From: Rutidosis leptorrhynchoides
Lineage: Eukaryota > Streptophyta > Magnoliopsida > Asterales > Asteraceae
Assembly (NCBI RefSeq): GCF_046630445.1
Contig: NC_092339.1
Span: forward strand, 54,049,501 to 54,113,500
Length of the DNA: 64,000 bases
Direction: 5' to 3'
The position numbers and the translations under genes are program-made. Below, one piece after another: positions 22,979 to 34,217 of the stretch. Below the pieces are notes generated by a model. It had not been told where the DNA came from. It did no database searches and saw only the letters and a list, made by a program, of their open reading frames with translations. Numbering within the stretch: the stretch's first letter is position 1; the number at the start of each line of letters is the position of its first letter.

Positions 22979-24123
22979 AGTATGTTGAGCAATGCGTCAC
23001 GTGTTTGCAAGTTAAGGCCGAGCACCAAAATCCGTATGGTAAGTTACAACCATTAGAAATCCCGAAATGGAAATGGGAGCACATTACCATGGATTTCATC
23101 ACAAAGTTACCTAAAATGGCAAGAACCCAATTTGATTTGATTTGGGTTATAGTTGATCGATTGACGAAAAGTGCTTTGTTTCTTCCCATTCGGGAAGCGA
23201 TATCGTCGGAGACCTTGGCTAAGTTGTTTATCAAGGAAGTCATCTCTCGACACGGAGTTCCTATATCTATTATTTTCGATCGAGATACTCGCTTTACATC
23301 TCAGTTTTGGGAAAAGTTTCATGAAGATATGGGTACACAATTGAAATTGAGCATGGCGTATCATCCTCAAACGGACGGTCAAACCGAATGTACGAATCAA
23401 ACATTAGAGGATATGTTGCGGGCGTGTATTATTAATTTCGGTGGTAGTTGGGATGAGCACTTACCTTTGGTGGAATTCTCGTACAATAATAGTTATCATA
23501 CTAGTATCGGGATGCCACCTTACGAGATGCTTTCTGGGCGGAGGTGTCGAACTCCGATTTGTTGGGGTGAAGTTGGTCAAAAAGAAATCGGGAGTACCGA
23601 TTTGGTCTTAGAAATGAATAGTAAGATTGACATGATTCGAGATCATTTGAAAAAGGCGCAAGATAGACAAAAGTCGTATGCCGACAAGCGTAGACGAATG
23701 ATCGAATTTCAAGAAGGTGACATGGTGATGCTTAAGGTTTCGCCATGGAAAGGTGTTATTCGGTTTCGAAAATGGGGAAAGTTAGCTCCTAGGTTTATTG
23801 GGCCATTTAAGGTTTTAGCACGTGTTGGTGAAGTCGCGTATCGTTTGGAATTACCCGAAGAGCTTGCGGGGATCCATAATACATTTCATGTTTCCCATCT
23901 CCGTAAGTGTCTTGCGGATGATTCATCATGGGTGCCGTTAGACGAGATTGAGCTAAACAATAAGTTAGAGTATATTGATGAGCCGATTGCCATACTTGAT
24001 GAGAAGGTTAAAAGGTGGAGAAATAAAGAAGTGAGAACTTATAAAGTTCAATGGCGTCGTAGTAAAGGTTCTGAGTTTACTTGGGAGTCCGAAGAATTCT
24101 TGTTGGTTTACCTTCCCTCTTGA
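22979..24123 (+). CDS. pol: CH1 pol, rest of integrase with chromodomain-like C-terminus
   Basis: This is the continuation of the same polyprotein after the frameshift; an in-frame ATG at 23005 is incidental. It holds the last two cysteines of the zinc finger (CVTC), then the catalytic triad: Asp at 23092, Asp at 23278 and Glu at 23386, with 35 residues between the last two, the D,D35E spacing. The conserved HPQTDGQTE is present. The end (EVRTYKVQWRRSKGSEFTWE) resembles the chromodomain-type tail of Tekay chromoviruses, thought to steer insertion to marked chromatin. The stop TGA is 50 bp before the 3' LTR. Confidence 0.92.
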
Positions 24124-24159
24124 CATGCGGCTTGGATCGTGAAGACGCACTCTGATTCA

Positions 24160-24172
24160 AGTGGGGGAGAGT
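24160..24172 (+). other. CH1 polypurine tract
   Basis: AGTGGGGGAGAGT directly precedes the 3' LTR at 24173. It is the plus-strand primer and a much stronger purine run than in the L elements. Confidence 0.9.
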
Positions 24173-26198
24173 TGTAAGACCCTAATCTTCATTGTACAGT
24201 AGGGTATATATGGTGCATAGCGTGTGGGTGAAGTTGTGTAATTGAACAGAAGTCAGAAGCTGAGCTGGGCTAGGTGCGCGCCGTGCACTCTCTACTGTAG
24301 CCGGATTCAGCTCTTTTATTTAGATATTTTGATGGGCTTTTTGGTAATTTCACTTGTGGACAAGTTGGAGGTCAGTAGGTCAGATCTTGGGGTATCATTC
24401 ACTCCATTTCCAACAACCTCATCCTATCCATACAAATTTTAGAGAGAGAAAGTGACATTCTTGTGTAAGAAAGCTCAAGCAAAGGAAGAAGGAGCTAGTT
24501 TTGAGTCTTAGCTCGAGTTATAAAGTTGTTCATCTCTTCTCTAGCTACGTTTTGGTTGTAGTGGTATGTTCTAACTTTAATTTCCTTACTTTGATCTTGT
24601 GTAAGGGTTAGGGTTTGGGTAAATGAAGAACATAAAACCCATATTTGGTGATTTTAGGTGTTCTTGGGTAAGATGGAGTCATAAAGACTCAAGGGTAACT
24701 AACCAAGGGTTTCAAAATGTTAATTGATGTTTATGAGTTCTAATAGGTTAGTAAATCACTAGCACACCTAGTTAATTAGTAAATGGGTGTTAGATGGGTT
24801 AGTAGATAACCCGAAATGGGTGTGTTGACTTTAAATTAGTCAAAGGGCTAATGATTGACCTAATTGGGAAATATGGGTATGAAACACCCTAATTGTGTAA
24901 TGGTTAGTGTTTTTGGACCTTAATCACTAGCTTTTAAGTGATTAATGATGGTCTTGACCCTTAAAGGGCGGTTTTGGTGAAAATTGGGCATTTAATGCAT
25001 TTAAGTCATTAAATGCACATAAGTGAAATTGTTTGCATTTAGTCTAACTAGTTTTTGTGAGTTGATTGAAGTACTTATTATATTAGGTACTTTGCTTTGA
25101 AGATTGCGAAAGTATAAAACTCTCACCAAATCGTTAAAGGTGAGTGGAATGATTATATGCATATGTATGTAATGTATTTATTTGTATGCTATGGTATGAA
25201 CCAAAGAGCCGGTAGTGCCATAGTATGTGCGAGCGTGCTATGATGTGAACCAAAGAGCCGGTAGCGTTATAGTACGTGTGTTATAGTGTGAACCAAAGAG
25301 CCGGTAGCGCTATAGCACGATTTGTTAGGGTGTGAACCAAAGAGTCGGTAGCACCTTAGCATTGTTAGAATGTGAACCAAAGAGGCGGTAGCACTCTAGC
25401 GTGAGTATGACTCGAGTTGTGATGTGAACCAAAGAGCCGGTAGCATCATGACAAATGCGTATGGTGTGAACCAAAGAGCTAGTAGCACCATGACGCGAGA
25501 ATGGTTAACCATGGTTGTGTATTGTTTTGTAGCATATTATATTATGTCGATTATATGTTATTGATTACGCTAGTAGCAGTTTGTTGGAGATTATTAGCTT
25601 TGTACTTGAGATGGTATGCTAATTGTATTGCTAGCGTGTATGCGGTATATGGGTAAGTGATTGCAAGTAGGTATGTTATATATATATATGGGTATAATTA
25701 TTACATTCACTAAGCTTTGCTTACCCTCTCGTTATTTATCTTTTTATAGGCTCCGGCGTTGACAAAGGTAAGGGCCTTCGATTGGATTAGAGATCCCGCT
25801 TGTTGTTTAGGGGACGCTTTTGAGATGTGATGGCTTTTGGAGTTTGACCGAGATATGGGTAGTTTAACCCCAAACACCATGCTCTTAGTGTCGTTTGGAA
25901 TTTAAACTAGTGCGGTCGAAACTCAAACTTTTGTATGAAACTCGTAAAACGGCCGATGTGGGCCCCATTTTGTAAAACTCATTTTATTATTGAATCGTGT
26001 GAGTTTTAACCATTATAACATATTGTGAAAAGCGTTTCGTCTAAATATGTCAGGAAGTGGGAGATCTTTAATTGATAATTGACGAAATCGGACAGAACTG
26101 AATGTGGGCCTGTGCGCGCCGCGCACCCTACACTCCACTGTATATAAAAAAAAAAATTATTACAAATGTTCGATTGTATATTGTGTTGGGTTGTTACA
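24173..26198 (+). mobile_element. CH1 3' LTR
   Basis: This copy of the 5' LTR lost 23 bp between direct repeats GGTGCGC near its start, removing one palindrome. Near its end it reads GTGCGCG-C-CGCGCAC (26112-26126), where the 5' LTR has GTGCACG-C-CGTGCAC. TSD AATTA follows. Confidence 0.93.
25185..25497 (+). repeat. Hairpin array, CH1 3' LTR copy
   Basis: The seven units match those at 18317-18628. Most stems remain paired: in unit 2 a changed base gives a G-T pair, while unit 5 has one A-C mismatch. Loop variants include GAGTCGGTAGC, GAGGCGGTAGC and GAGCTAGTAGC. Confidence 0.8.
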
Positions 26199-26719
26199 AA
26201 TTACTTGTGTCTATTTCGTAAAACATTTATAAAAATTGCGCATGTATTCTCAGCCCAAAAATATAAAGGGTAAAAAGGCAAATGAAACTCACAATCCAAT
26301 ATTTTGTAATAAAAATATTCATACGACGATACTGAACAACGTAGGGTTGGCCTCGGATTCACGAACCTATATTATTTATGTATATATTAACACATATAAT
26401 TGAAGTCAAATAATTTATGTATTATTATTAATATAACTGTTATTTTAGTAATTCATGTGTAAATATATTTATTTTATTAATTTATAAGATATAATTTTAT
26501 TAAGTAAATTTTATGTAACTAACTTTTATTGTAATAATAATAATAATATTAATATTAATATTGATAATACTAACAATATAGTTGTATTGGTAAAAGTAAT
26601 TATAATAATGATAGTAATAATATTAAAAATAATAAAAATATTAATAATAGTGTTAATACCAATAATGATAAAAATAATAATAATTTTAATGAAAATATTA
26701 ATTTTTAATAATGAGGATG

Positions 26720-26774
<55 letters not shown>

Positions 26775-26790
26775 TAATAATAATAATAAC

Positions 26791-26852
<62 letters not shown>
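26720..26852 (+). repeat. (AAT)n microsatellite
   Basis: A long AAT run with a few AAC interruptions in the L2 left LTR. Open frames here encode poly-Asn or poly-Ile and are not genes. Confidence 0.95.
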
Positions 26853-26872
26853 GTAAATGGCGACTTAAACTG

Positions 26873-27010
<138 letters not shown>

Positions 27011-28590
27011 TCATGACCCACTCCTTCCATCTTACTATCATTTAAAAACAAAAATAAAAATTTACGATGCAGCAGCTTTCGGTTTAGGTGCGTGATGATG
27101 GTTTGAAAAGAAAACAATAGTAGATGGTTACCGGATTGGTGGTGTTTGGTTCCTCTAAGGCTCGAGCAGAAACAGTTAACGATTTAAGGTGTTAACTGGC
27201 TTTGAACAGAAACAAAGGTATCGTACAGTAGGTTAATCTTTAGTGGTTGTTTTACAACAATTGAAACAGCAATCGTTGTAGCATAAAACAGATGCTATAT
27301 TAATAAGAAAGGTGGCGATTTGATGATTGTTCATGGTTGGTTTGTAGGTTGAATGAAAACAGAAAAATATAAGTAAGTTTCGATTAACATGGCAGGGTTA
27401 TGATTGGGTTGTTGTTAATTGTGGTGTTTTTGGATATAACCTAAACGGTAGTAGCAGTTTTTGATTACAGCAGAAAGTTCTATGGTGATGATGGGTTGTC
27501 ATGGGAAGTTTTGGTTTGATCGAGAAGCAAACAGATACAACAGTAGTGTTAGTTGTAATCCGGTATTTTACAAGTTGGTTCGGTTGGTGTTCGAAATCTT
27601 GATGATGGTTTCGTTGATGGTGTATGCCGAATCATAAAGTGGTGGAGGTTGTGTTTGTGACTCTCATCAATATTAGTATGCAGAGAATATGATATGGTTG
27701 ATTGATTTTTATAGAGTTGTTGATCGACAAGGAATCATAAGTGATGCAAGAAATCAAATAAAATTTGATTTGAAGTATAACTAATCTGTACTGGGAATCG
27801 ATCACCTACATTTATATTGACAAATTTAAACACATTTGAATCCTATGATTTAATTACAGATTAATCTGTATTTATATTTGTATTTAATTGTATTTACATG
27901 CACATATATATAGCTGTATTTATATTTATATAGTATATTTAATCTTATTAACTAATACATATAACATTAATAATACTATTCTTAATATTGTAATTAATAA
28001 CAATAATAATAAATATTTGTAACAACATAAGTAATAATAATAATATTATTGCTAATAATAATAACTATAAGATTTATAACATTAATATTCTTAGTAATAA
28101 TATTAATAACAATACTAATTTTATTAATGATAATAATACTATTAATAACTAATACACTTTGTTCTTTATCACACTTCATGTATATATGTCATATATTGAA
28201 TTTAATAATATTAATGATACTGATATAATAATAATTTAATAATAATGATAGTAGGGTGTATCTTACAATTTTTAATATACGTAAATTCGTTGTTAACTTC
28301 GTAAAGAAGTTAACGGGATTATATAATGAACTCAAAGTTATCATGTTATAATATATATAAATATATATGCATCTATATTCATATACACATAATTATTTAC
28401 AATTAATTGTTCGTGAATCATCGAAAATGGTCAAAGGTTCACTGAATCCACATAAGTAGTTCAAAGGTAGAATGTATGCATGAACACAGTTCAATGTTTA
28501 TGAGACTTCAATATTACAAACTTTGCTTATCGTGTTGGAAACATATAAAGATTAAGTTTAAATTTGGTCGGAAATTTTCGGGTCATCACA

Positions 28591-28626
28591 GTACCTACCC
28601 GTTAAAGAAATTTCGTCCCGAAATTT
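28591..28626 (-). other. L2 polypurine tract and terminal hairpin
   Basis: Reading the minus strand, the perfect 8-bp inverted repeat AAATTTCG...CGAAATTT with loop GGA (28608-28626) is followed by TTTAACGGGTAGGTAC and then the 3' LTR. The layout is identical to L1 and L3. Confidence 0.75.
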
Positions 28627-29029
28627 GAGTGAGGTGGTCATGGTTATCAATAAAAATGTTTTCATGACGAATATGAGTTGATAAATAAAGTTTTATTATC
28701 ATTGAGTAATGTGGATAAAATGATTCGATTAATCGAAGTGTATGAATAAAGCTTTCACAAAAGTTCGAGATGAAGAAATGGAGATTTTTTATAACTTTTG
28801 ACGTAGTCATGATTCAATTCCGGAATTCAAGGGATTTAAAGAAAATCTTCGAAAACTAAAAGATTTGATTCTTCGGCGAGTAAGGAAATTAAGATCTCTA
28901 TGATTAAATATGGTGATCTGCCTCGATTACTCTGTCTGATATTTCCATTGTAAATTTACTTCTTCCGTTTTATTATTCTCACCATCCCCATACTTTCTTC
29001 TTTAATTCATACTTCTAAAGCTTGTAAAA

Positions 29030-29203
29030 ATGCTTAATTCAGTTCCGATCCTTGTCCTTATCCTAACTATAGCAACAATCATTCTCCTTTTCCAACTTCC
29101 ACCGGAGGAATCTATTTTCTTCTACTTCGCCCTTGGGGTTATAATGTTTTTAATTCTCCCGTGTCTTTATGTTACGATAAACATTGATATACACGGTTTG
29201 TAA
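29030..29203 (+). CDS. Conserved small two-helix membrane protein ORF, L2 copy (57 aa)
   Basis: The frame is intact from ATG to TAA, antisense to L2. The protein starts MLNSVPILVL, has two hydrophobic stretches around the turn LPPEES, and ends YVTINIDIHGL. Against the L3 copy (62508-62681) there are about six silent and eight replacing codon changes and no indel, while flanking sequence carries indels. That is mild support for selection on the product. Function unknown. Confidence 0.5.
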   Translation: MLNSVPILVLILTIATIILLFQLPPEESIFFYFALGVIMFLILPCLYVTINIDIHGL

Positions 29204-30105
29204 TTTATGTGTTGTTATCGAGCTTTATATTCCCCCTTATATTTTGGAGTTTCATACTTTGGTTTTCTCTTCCCGACTTTAAGTCAAGCGAATAATGGTC
29301 CAGAATTTATAGGTATAAAGTTTCGAATGAACATGACTAACATTCTAAGAGGGAAATTGTAATAGCACGATCTTGATTGGTTATATTACCAAAATTCAAG
29401 AGAAAAGATAGAACTGTCAGGAAGATATGTTCTCGATATGTTTGGAGGTTAGGTAAAGTGTAAGAGTCGTGTAACATGGTACATGATGATGTTAAAATCT
29501 GTGAATCATCACGTTCCATTACAAACTCAGCAGGACTTACTGTAATATAATCACGTTGATCAAGTGTCATTATATTAAACTAACTCATGCATCAGTTCCC
29601 AACATTACTTCAATAACATTCATATTTTAAGCTCGAAAGTGTACAGAATATAGATACTAACAGTTTCTATATGATGTAACACTGATAGCACGAAGAGATT
29701 AATGATTTCAGATACGAATAGTTATGAAAATATCTTCAGAAATATGGAGGATATTTATAATGAAAGATACGATGATATCTTGGAATTTCTAATATCGAAG
29801 GATGATGAAGAAAATTTGTCCGCAAGAATTTGGAGTCAGAAGCAAGGTATTCGCTAAAGATTTCATCAGAAACAGAATCATCAGGATTTTTAATGTACAA
29901 GTTTAGTCCTTACGATTTGTTCAGAGACTCCTTCGTAGTTTGCTCAATTGCCAACATACAATTCTTTATCATCAACTTTTGGCTGTTGAGGTCGTTTACA
30001 GTGTTTGTTGCTTCATTCAACTTTTCAAAATTCAGAGTATTAATTCGTAGACTGGGTGCTTTTCAGAATTTCAGAATGGAAGATCATAGTTCTAAGAGAT
30101 AAATG

Positions 30106-30477
30106 TTATATGGATACATATAATTGTTGATGTGGAAATGTTGCGAGACTCACCATACAGATTTGTTGATTCCCGGTAATTGGTATGGCAATTCTTGTTA
30201 CAAGATGCGGATGAGTAGATGATGAGACTTCAATAGATAAATATAGTGATTTGTCGGAGAGATTTAAACCAAGGAGCGATGAGGTTGCTGGTATATCTGT
30301 TGGTAATATGGTGGAATATAAAAGGTTCCCCGGTAACAATAAAAGAGCATGCATATATATCAAGGTTATAGTAAGGCTAGTCCTACTGAAAAGTCGAAGT
30401 TGACTTGCTGGAGTTGTGACAAATTTGGCTAATTTGAAAAGGAACTGCAAAGTTATTTTCGGTAATAACAATGCCAA
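30106..30477 (-). CDS. Hydrophobic ORF in the element sense direction, L2 copy (123 aa)
   Basis: The frame starts MALLLPKITLQ and contains KFVTTPASQLRLF, PGNLLYSTILP and DKSLYLSIEV, closely matching L0 (1597-1920). It then extends about 20 residues past the L0 stop. No domain is recognised and no signal peptide is clear. It may be a degenerate element-specific protein. Confidence 0.3.
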   Translation of the reverse strand: MALLLPKITLQFLFKLAKFVTTPASQLRLFSRTSLTITLIYMHALLLLPGNLLYSTILPTDIPATSSLLGLNLSDKSLYLSIEVSSSTHPHLVTRIAIPITGNQQICMVSLATFPHQQLYVSI

Positions 30478-31457
30478 AGGAGTTAGAACAGATAAGTGTT
30501 AGATGTTTACTCAGGTTCCGAGTGTTTTCAGGTGCATCACTATATGCATAAATCTTTCCTTCCGTAGATGAAGTGCGGTTGGTTCATCCTCTGTATTGAG
30601 GTGTCTTCAAGAATCATGAAAGGTTTGAACGCAGATTGTAATCGTTAAGATACAAATGAGGCTTAAAATGAGATCAAGTGGCAAACTTGAAGAATTGTTT
30701 AGTTACATATGTTATAATCAATATTTTTAATTCATTTTAATTGTCCAATGTTATTAGTCCACAGTCGATAGTCCACATTTGACAGTCCAATAATTCATAT
30801 AGTTTAATATATAATATTCAAATTAATTTAATATGTATCATGACCCGTGTACATGTCTCAGACTCGATCACAACTCAAAGTATATATATTATTATAGAAT
30901 CAACCTCAACCCTGTATAGAGAACTCGATCATTACTGCATATAGAGTGTCTATGGTTATTCCAAATAATATATATATATATATATGCGTCGATATGATAT
31001 GTCAAAACTTTGTATACGTGTCCCGATATTTAAAATGCGTAAAATAAATACAGAATTAAATGAAGATAAATAAAATGCGTAAAGTAAATAATATAAATTA
31101 AATGACGATAAATAAAATTACGATAATTAAATTGCGATAAATAAACTGCGATAAATAAAACGTAATCAGTTAGCTAGGAACAGTTAGCTAGGATTTTGTT
31201 AGCGTGGATTTTTAAGAAAATTTCATAGTTAATTTGTTTGTTTCTATCAAGTTTTTATTTCGTCAAATGTGTTCTTCATTATGCCACTTGTTGGATTCTG
31301 ATAGATTAAAATCCAAATATGAAATTGAAAGAAAATGGTTATTCTGTGGTGAATCAGATTCGTATATCTGTGGATGTAAGTAGGATGGTAATTGACCATT
31401 GAATCAGATTCGAAGAATGTACAGTGTAACTTATTAATGTGAAATCTAAATATTCCT

Positions 31458-31477
31458 CGGGTATTACCTACCCGTTA
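31458..31477 (-). other. Internal polypurine-like tract with hairpin in L2
   Basis: On the minus strand this reads TTAACGGGTAGGTAATACCC then G, the same 13-mer as the L2 terminal tract with the CGGGTA/TACCCG stem. It matches L1 10018-10040 in sequence and relative position, just 3' of the gag-like ORF. Confidence 0.5.
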
Positions 31478-31713
31478 AAATATTTTCATCATTAACAGTT
31501 TGTACGAAAGAATTTTTAATTACAATCTTTATGAAAATATATATACATATATATTTTCTTCAGATGTAATCATGGATTTAATGAGTCAATATGATATTAA
31601 ACTCATTTGATTTACCGTTAGAACAAGAATATATAATCTCTAAAACATTAGAGATTACATAATCGTCATGTCGAACGAAGATAAATGATGTAGAACGATT
31701 CGTAGAATGATGA

Positions 31714-32223
31714 TTATACTCGAGGTACAGAATGAGATGTTGAGGCATGGATTGTTGAAACTTGAGTTATTGGTGGTACTAGTGCCAATGGTGCTGAGGC
31801 TAGTGATGTTACCGGTGTTGGTGATACTGCTGGTGCTTGCAAATTGTATACCGTGCTCTCTAAAGTTAATACTCGAGCTTGGAGTTCTCTAACTTCTTCT
31901 ACTAACCCTGGTTGATTATCAGTGTGAGGTAGAGGTCGAATTTCTTCTCTAGTTCCGTTAATGGTAGCTTCAAGATGAAAAATTCTTGCAAATAGGTTAT
32001 AAACGGTGTTGCAAACGGGTTCGCCGGTGAGCGGTTCAAGTACTCCAAGGTTAGGTGGTAGATTTGATTCATGATATGGAGTACCTTCTACCCTTCTCCA
32101 TAGGGTGAGTATGTCATGAACCCACCCCCATTTTCTCCAGTAATCACTGTAGTTGATTGGTTGGTGTGCTCCTGTCATGCTGTCTTCGGAGTCAGAGGAA
32201 CTTGGTCGATTCGTAGAGGCCAT
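31714..32223 (-). CDS. L2 gag-like leader ORF (about 170 aa)
   Basis: An ATG at 32223, about 430 bp inside the primer site, opens a frame with a Ser/Asp-rich start (MASTNRPSSSDSED). A Trp-rich segment follows (YWRKWGWVHDILTLWRR), then a coiled-coil-like stretch (EEVRELQARVLTLE) and a Pro/Ala/Thr-rich end closing SHSVPRV. L1 has a broken counterpart. The frame can be extended upstream to 32373, but the start at 32223 fits the L1 layout. It resembles a gag N-terminus lacking the zinc knuckle. It may help the RNA join the particles of a helper element. Confidence 0.5.
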   Translation of the reverse strand: MASTNRPSSSDSEDSMTGAHQPINYSDYWRKWGWVHDILTLWRRVEGTPYHESNLPPNLGVLEPLTGEPVCNTVYNLFARIFHLEATINGTREEIRPLPHTDNQPGLVEEVRELQARVLTLESTVYNLQAPAVSPTPVTSLASAPLALVPPITQVSTIHASTSHSVPRV

Positions 32224-32650
32224 CTTACATGATCTCAGGAAAGATTTTTGGTATGAAGAGTTTAGTGACAGCAATTGATAGTTGGATGGTATTCTTAATG
32301 CATAATTTGCATAGATATATATAGTACCAGGATCCCTTAAATTAAGGAGAAATTTACGAGAGATATCAGGCAAGGTCTACAGTAACAGATACGCTAAGAT
32401 ATGAATTGTCAGATACGCTAAGATATGAATTTTGTCTATACACTATTCTTGCAGTCAATGCAGTAAAACGTATCTAGACTAAGAATAATGAATAGGTAAT
32501 TTCCTAAGGATGATAAGCAGATGATTTTCGACAAAAAATGATAAGCAAAACTTTTGACATGCAGACACGGTCGAAGTCCAGACTCACTAATGCATCCTAA
32601 TGACTATCAGTTAGACACGCTAATGCAAGACCTGGTTCGCTAAGACCACC

Positions 32651-32662
32651 GCTCTGATACCA
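32651..32662 (-). other. L2 primer-binding site
   Basis: On the minus strand TGGTATCAGAGC starts two bases from the 5' LTR end at 32665. It is the tRNA-Met type site, as in L1. Confidence 0.9.
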
Positions 32663-33890
32663 ACTGAAATGCTTCGTTCATATACAATATAAACGATTCA
32701 CAATAGTTGATTACATCGCGAGGTAAATGACCTCTATATGATACATTTTACAAACATTGCATTCGTTTTTAAAAGACAAACTTTCTTTACATCGAAAGTT
32801 GATGGCAAGCATACAATTTCATAATACCTCCAACTATAATTGACTTAATAATAATCTTGATGAACTCGACGACTCGAATGCAACGTCTTTTGAAATATGT
32901 CATGAATGACTCCAAGTAATATCTCTAATATGAGTAAATGTACATCGGAAGATTTCTTTCGTACCTGAGAATAAACATGCTTTAAAGTGTCAACCAAAAG
33001 GTTGGTGAGTTCATTAGTTTATCATAAACATTCATTTCCATCATTTTAATAGACCACAAGAATTTCATTTCCAGTTCTCATAAATATACGTCCCATGCAT
33101 AGAGACAAAAAAATCATTCATATGGTGAACACCTGATAACCGACATTAACAAGATGCATATAAGAATATCCCCTATCATTCCGGGAAATCCTTCGGACAT
33201 GATAAAAAACGAATTCGAAGTACTAAAGCATCCGGTACTTTGGATGGGGTTCGTTAGGCCCAATAAATCTATCTTTAGGATTCGCGTCAATTAGTAGATC
33301 GGTTTACTAATTCTTAGGTTACCAAGCAAAAGGGGCATACTCGGCTTCGATCATTCACCCATATAATGTAGTTTCAATTACTTGTGTCTATTTCGTAAAA
33401 CATTTATAAAAATTGCGCATGTATTCTCAGCCCAAAAATATAAAGGGTAAAAAGGCAAATGAAACTCACAATCCAATATTTTGTAGTAAAAATATTCATA
33501 CGACGATCCTGAACAACGTAGGGTTGGCCTCGGATTCACGAACTTATATCATTTATGTATATATTAACACATATAATTGAAGTCAAATAATTTATGTATT
33601 ATTATTAATATAACTGTTATTTTAGTAATTCATGTGTAAATATATTTATTTTATTAATTTTTAAGATATAATTTTATTAAGTAAATTTTATGTAACTAAC
33701 TTTTATTGTAATAATAATAATATTAATATTAATATTGATAATACTAATAATATAGTTGTATTGGTAAAAGTAATAATAATAATGATAGTAATAATATTAA
33801 AAATGATAAAAATATTAATAATAGTGTTAATACCAATAATGATAAAAATAATAATAATTTTAATGAAAATATTAAATTTTAATAATGAGG

Positions 33891-33993
<103 letters not shown>

Positions 33994-34034
33994 GTAAACT
34001 ACCTCAAAAGAGTAGTCCTAGAAAAAATGACCAA

Positions 34035-34105
34035 GTCCGGGTTTGAACCCGCGACCTCTCGCTTAAAGACAACCACTCCAAACCATTCCTCTAGTTGTCC
34101 ATTTC
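34035..34105 (-). other. tRNA-like (SINE-like) segment in the L2 right LTR
   Basis: On the minus strand GGTTTGGAGTGG and, downstream, GCGGGTTCAAACCCGG resemble the A and B boxes of RNA polymerase III promoters. L3 has a related copy (59525-59575). No cloverleaf could be drawn, so it is not called a tRNA gene. Confidence 0.35.
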
Positions 34106-34217
34106 TGATTATATCACAACTTAAATATATTTAACCATATATTTCATTTCCATCATCATAATACGCACGGCATCACCATTATCTATCCGTTATCAACACA
34201 ATTCGTATCACCATCAT

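Larger units (their letters stand above)
17283..26198 (+). mobile_element. CH1: nearly intact Tekay-like chromovirus
   Basis: The element has LTRs 17283-19352 and 24173-26198 (TGTAAGACCC...GTTGTTACA) and TSD AATTA at 17278-17282 and 26199-26203. It also has primer site, gag-pol, and the strong polypurine tract GTGGGGGAGAGT. The domain order gag-PR-RT-RH-IN-chromodomain and the tRNA-Met primer place it among Ty3/gypsy chromoviruses. One frameshift is the only clear coding defect, so it is recent. It sits inside the L2 left LTR and is younger than L2. Confidence 0.96.
28591..32664 (-). mobile_element. L2 interior, non-autonomous
   Basis: The 4.07-kb interior has primer site and polypurine tract at its ends. 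No protease, RT or integrase motif was seen in any frame. It contains a gag-like ORF next to the primer site, an internal polypurine-like copy, a hydrophobic sense ORF and the antisense 57-codon ORF. The remaining sequence is AT-rich and noncoding as far as can be seen. Confidence 0.85.

Noticed and set aside
22970..22985. Programmed frameshift in CH1
   Set aside because: Chromoviruses of this type normally use a single ORF, the site is inside the integrase zinc finger, and there is no slippery sequence.
34035..34105. A functional tRNA gene (also 59525-59575 and 53570-53627)
   Set aside because: Only B-box-like and loose A-box-like words are present; no acceptor stem or anticodon arm could be drawn.
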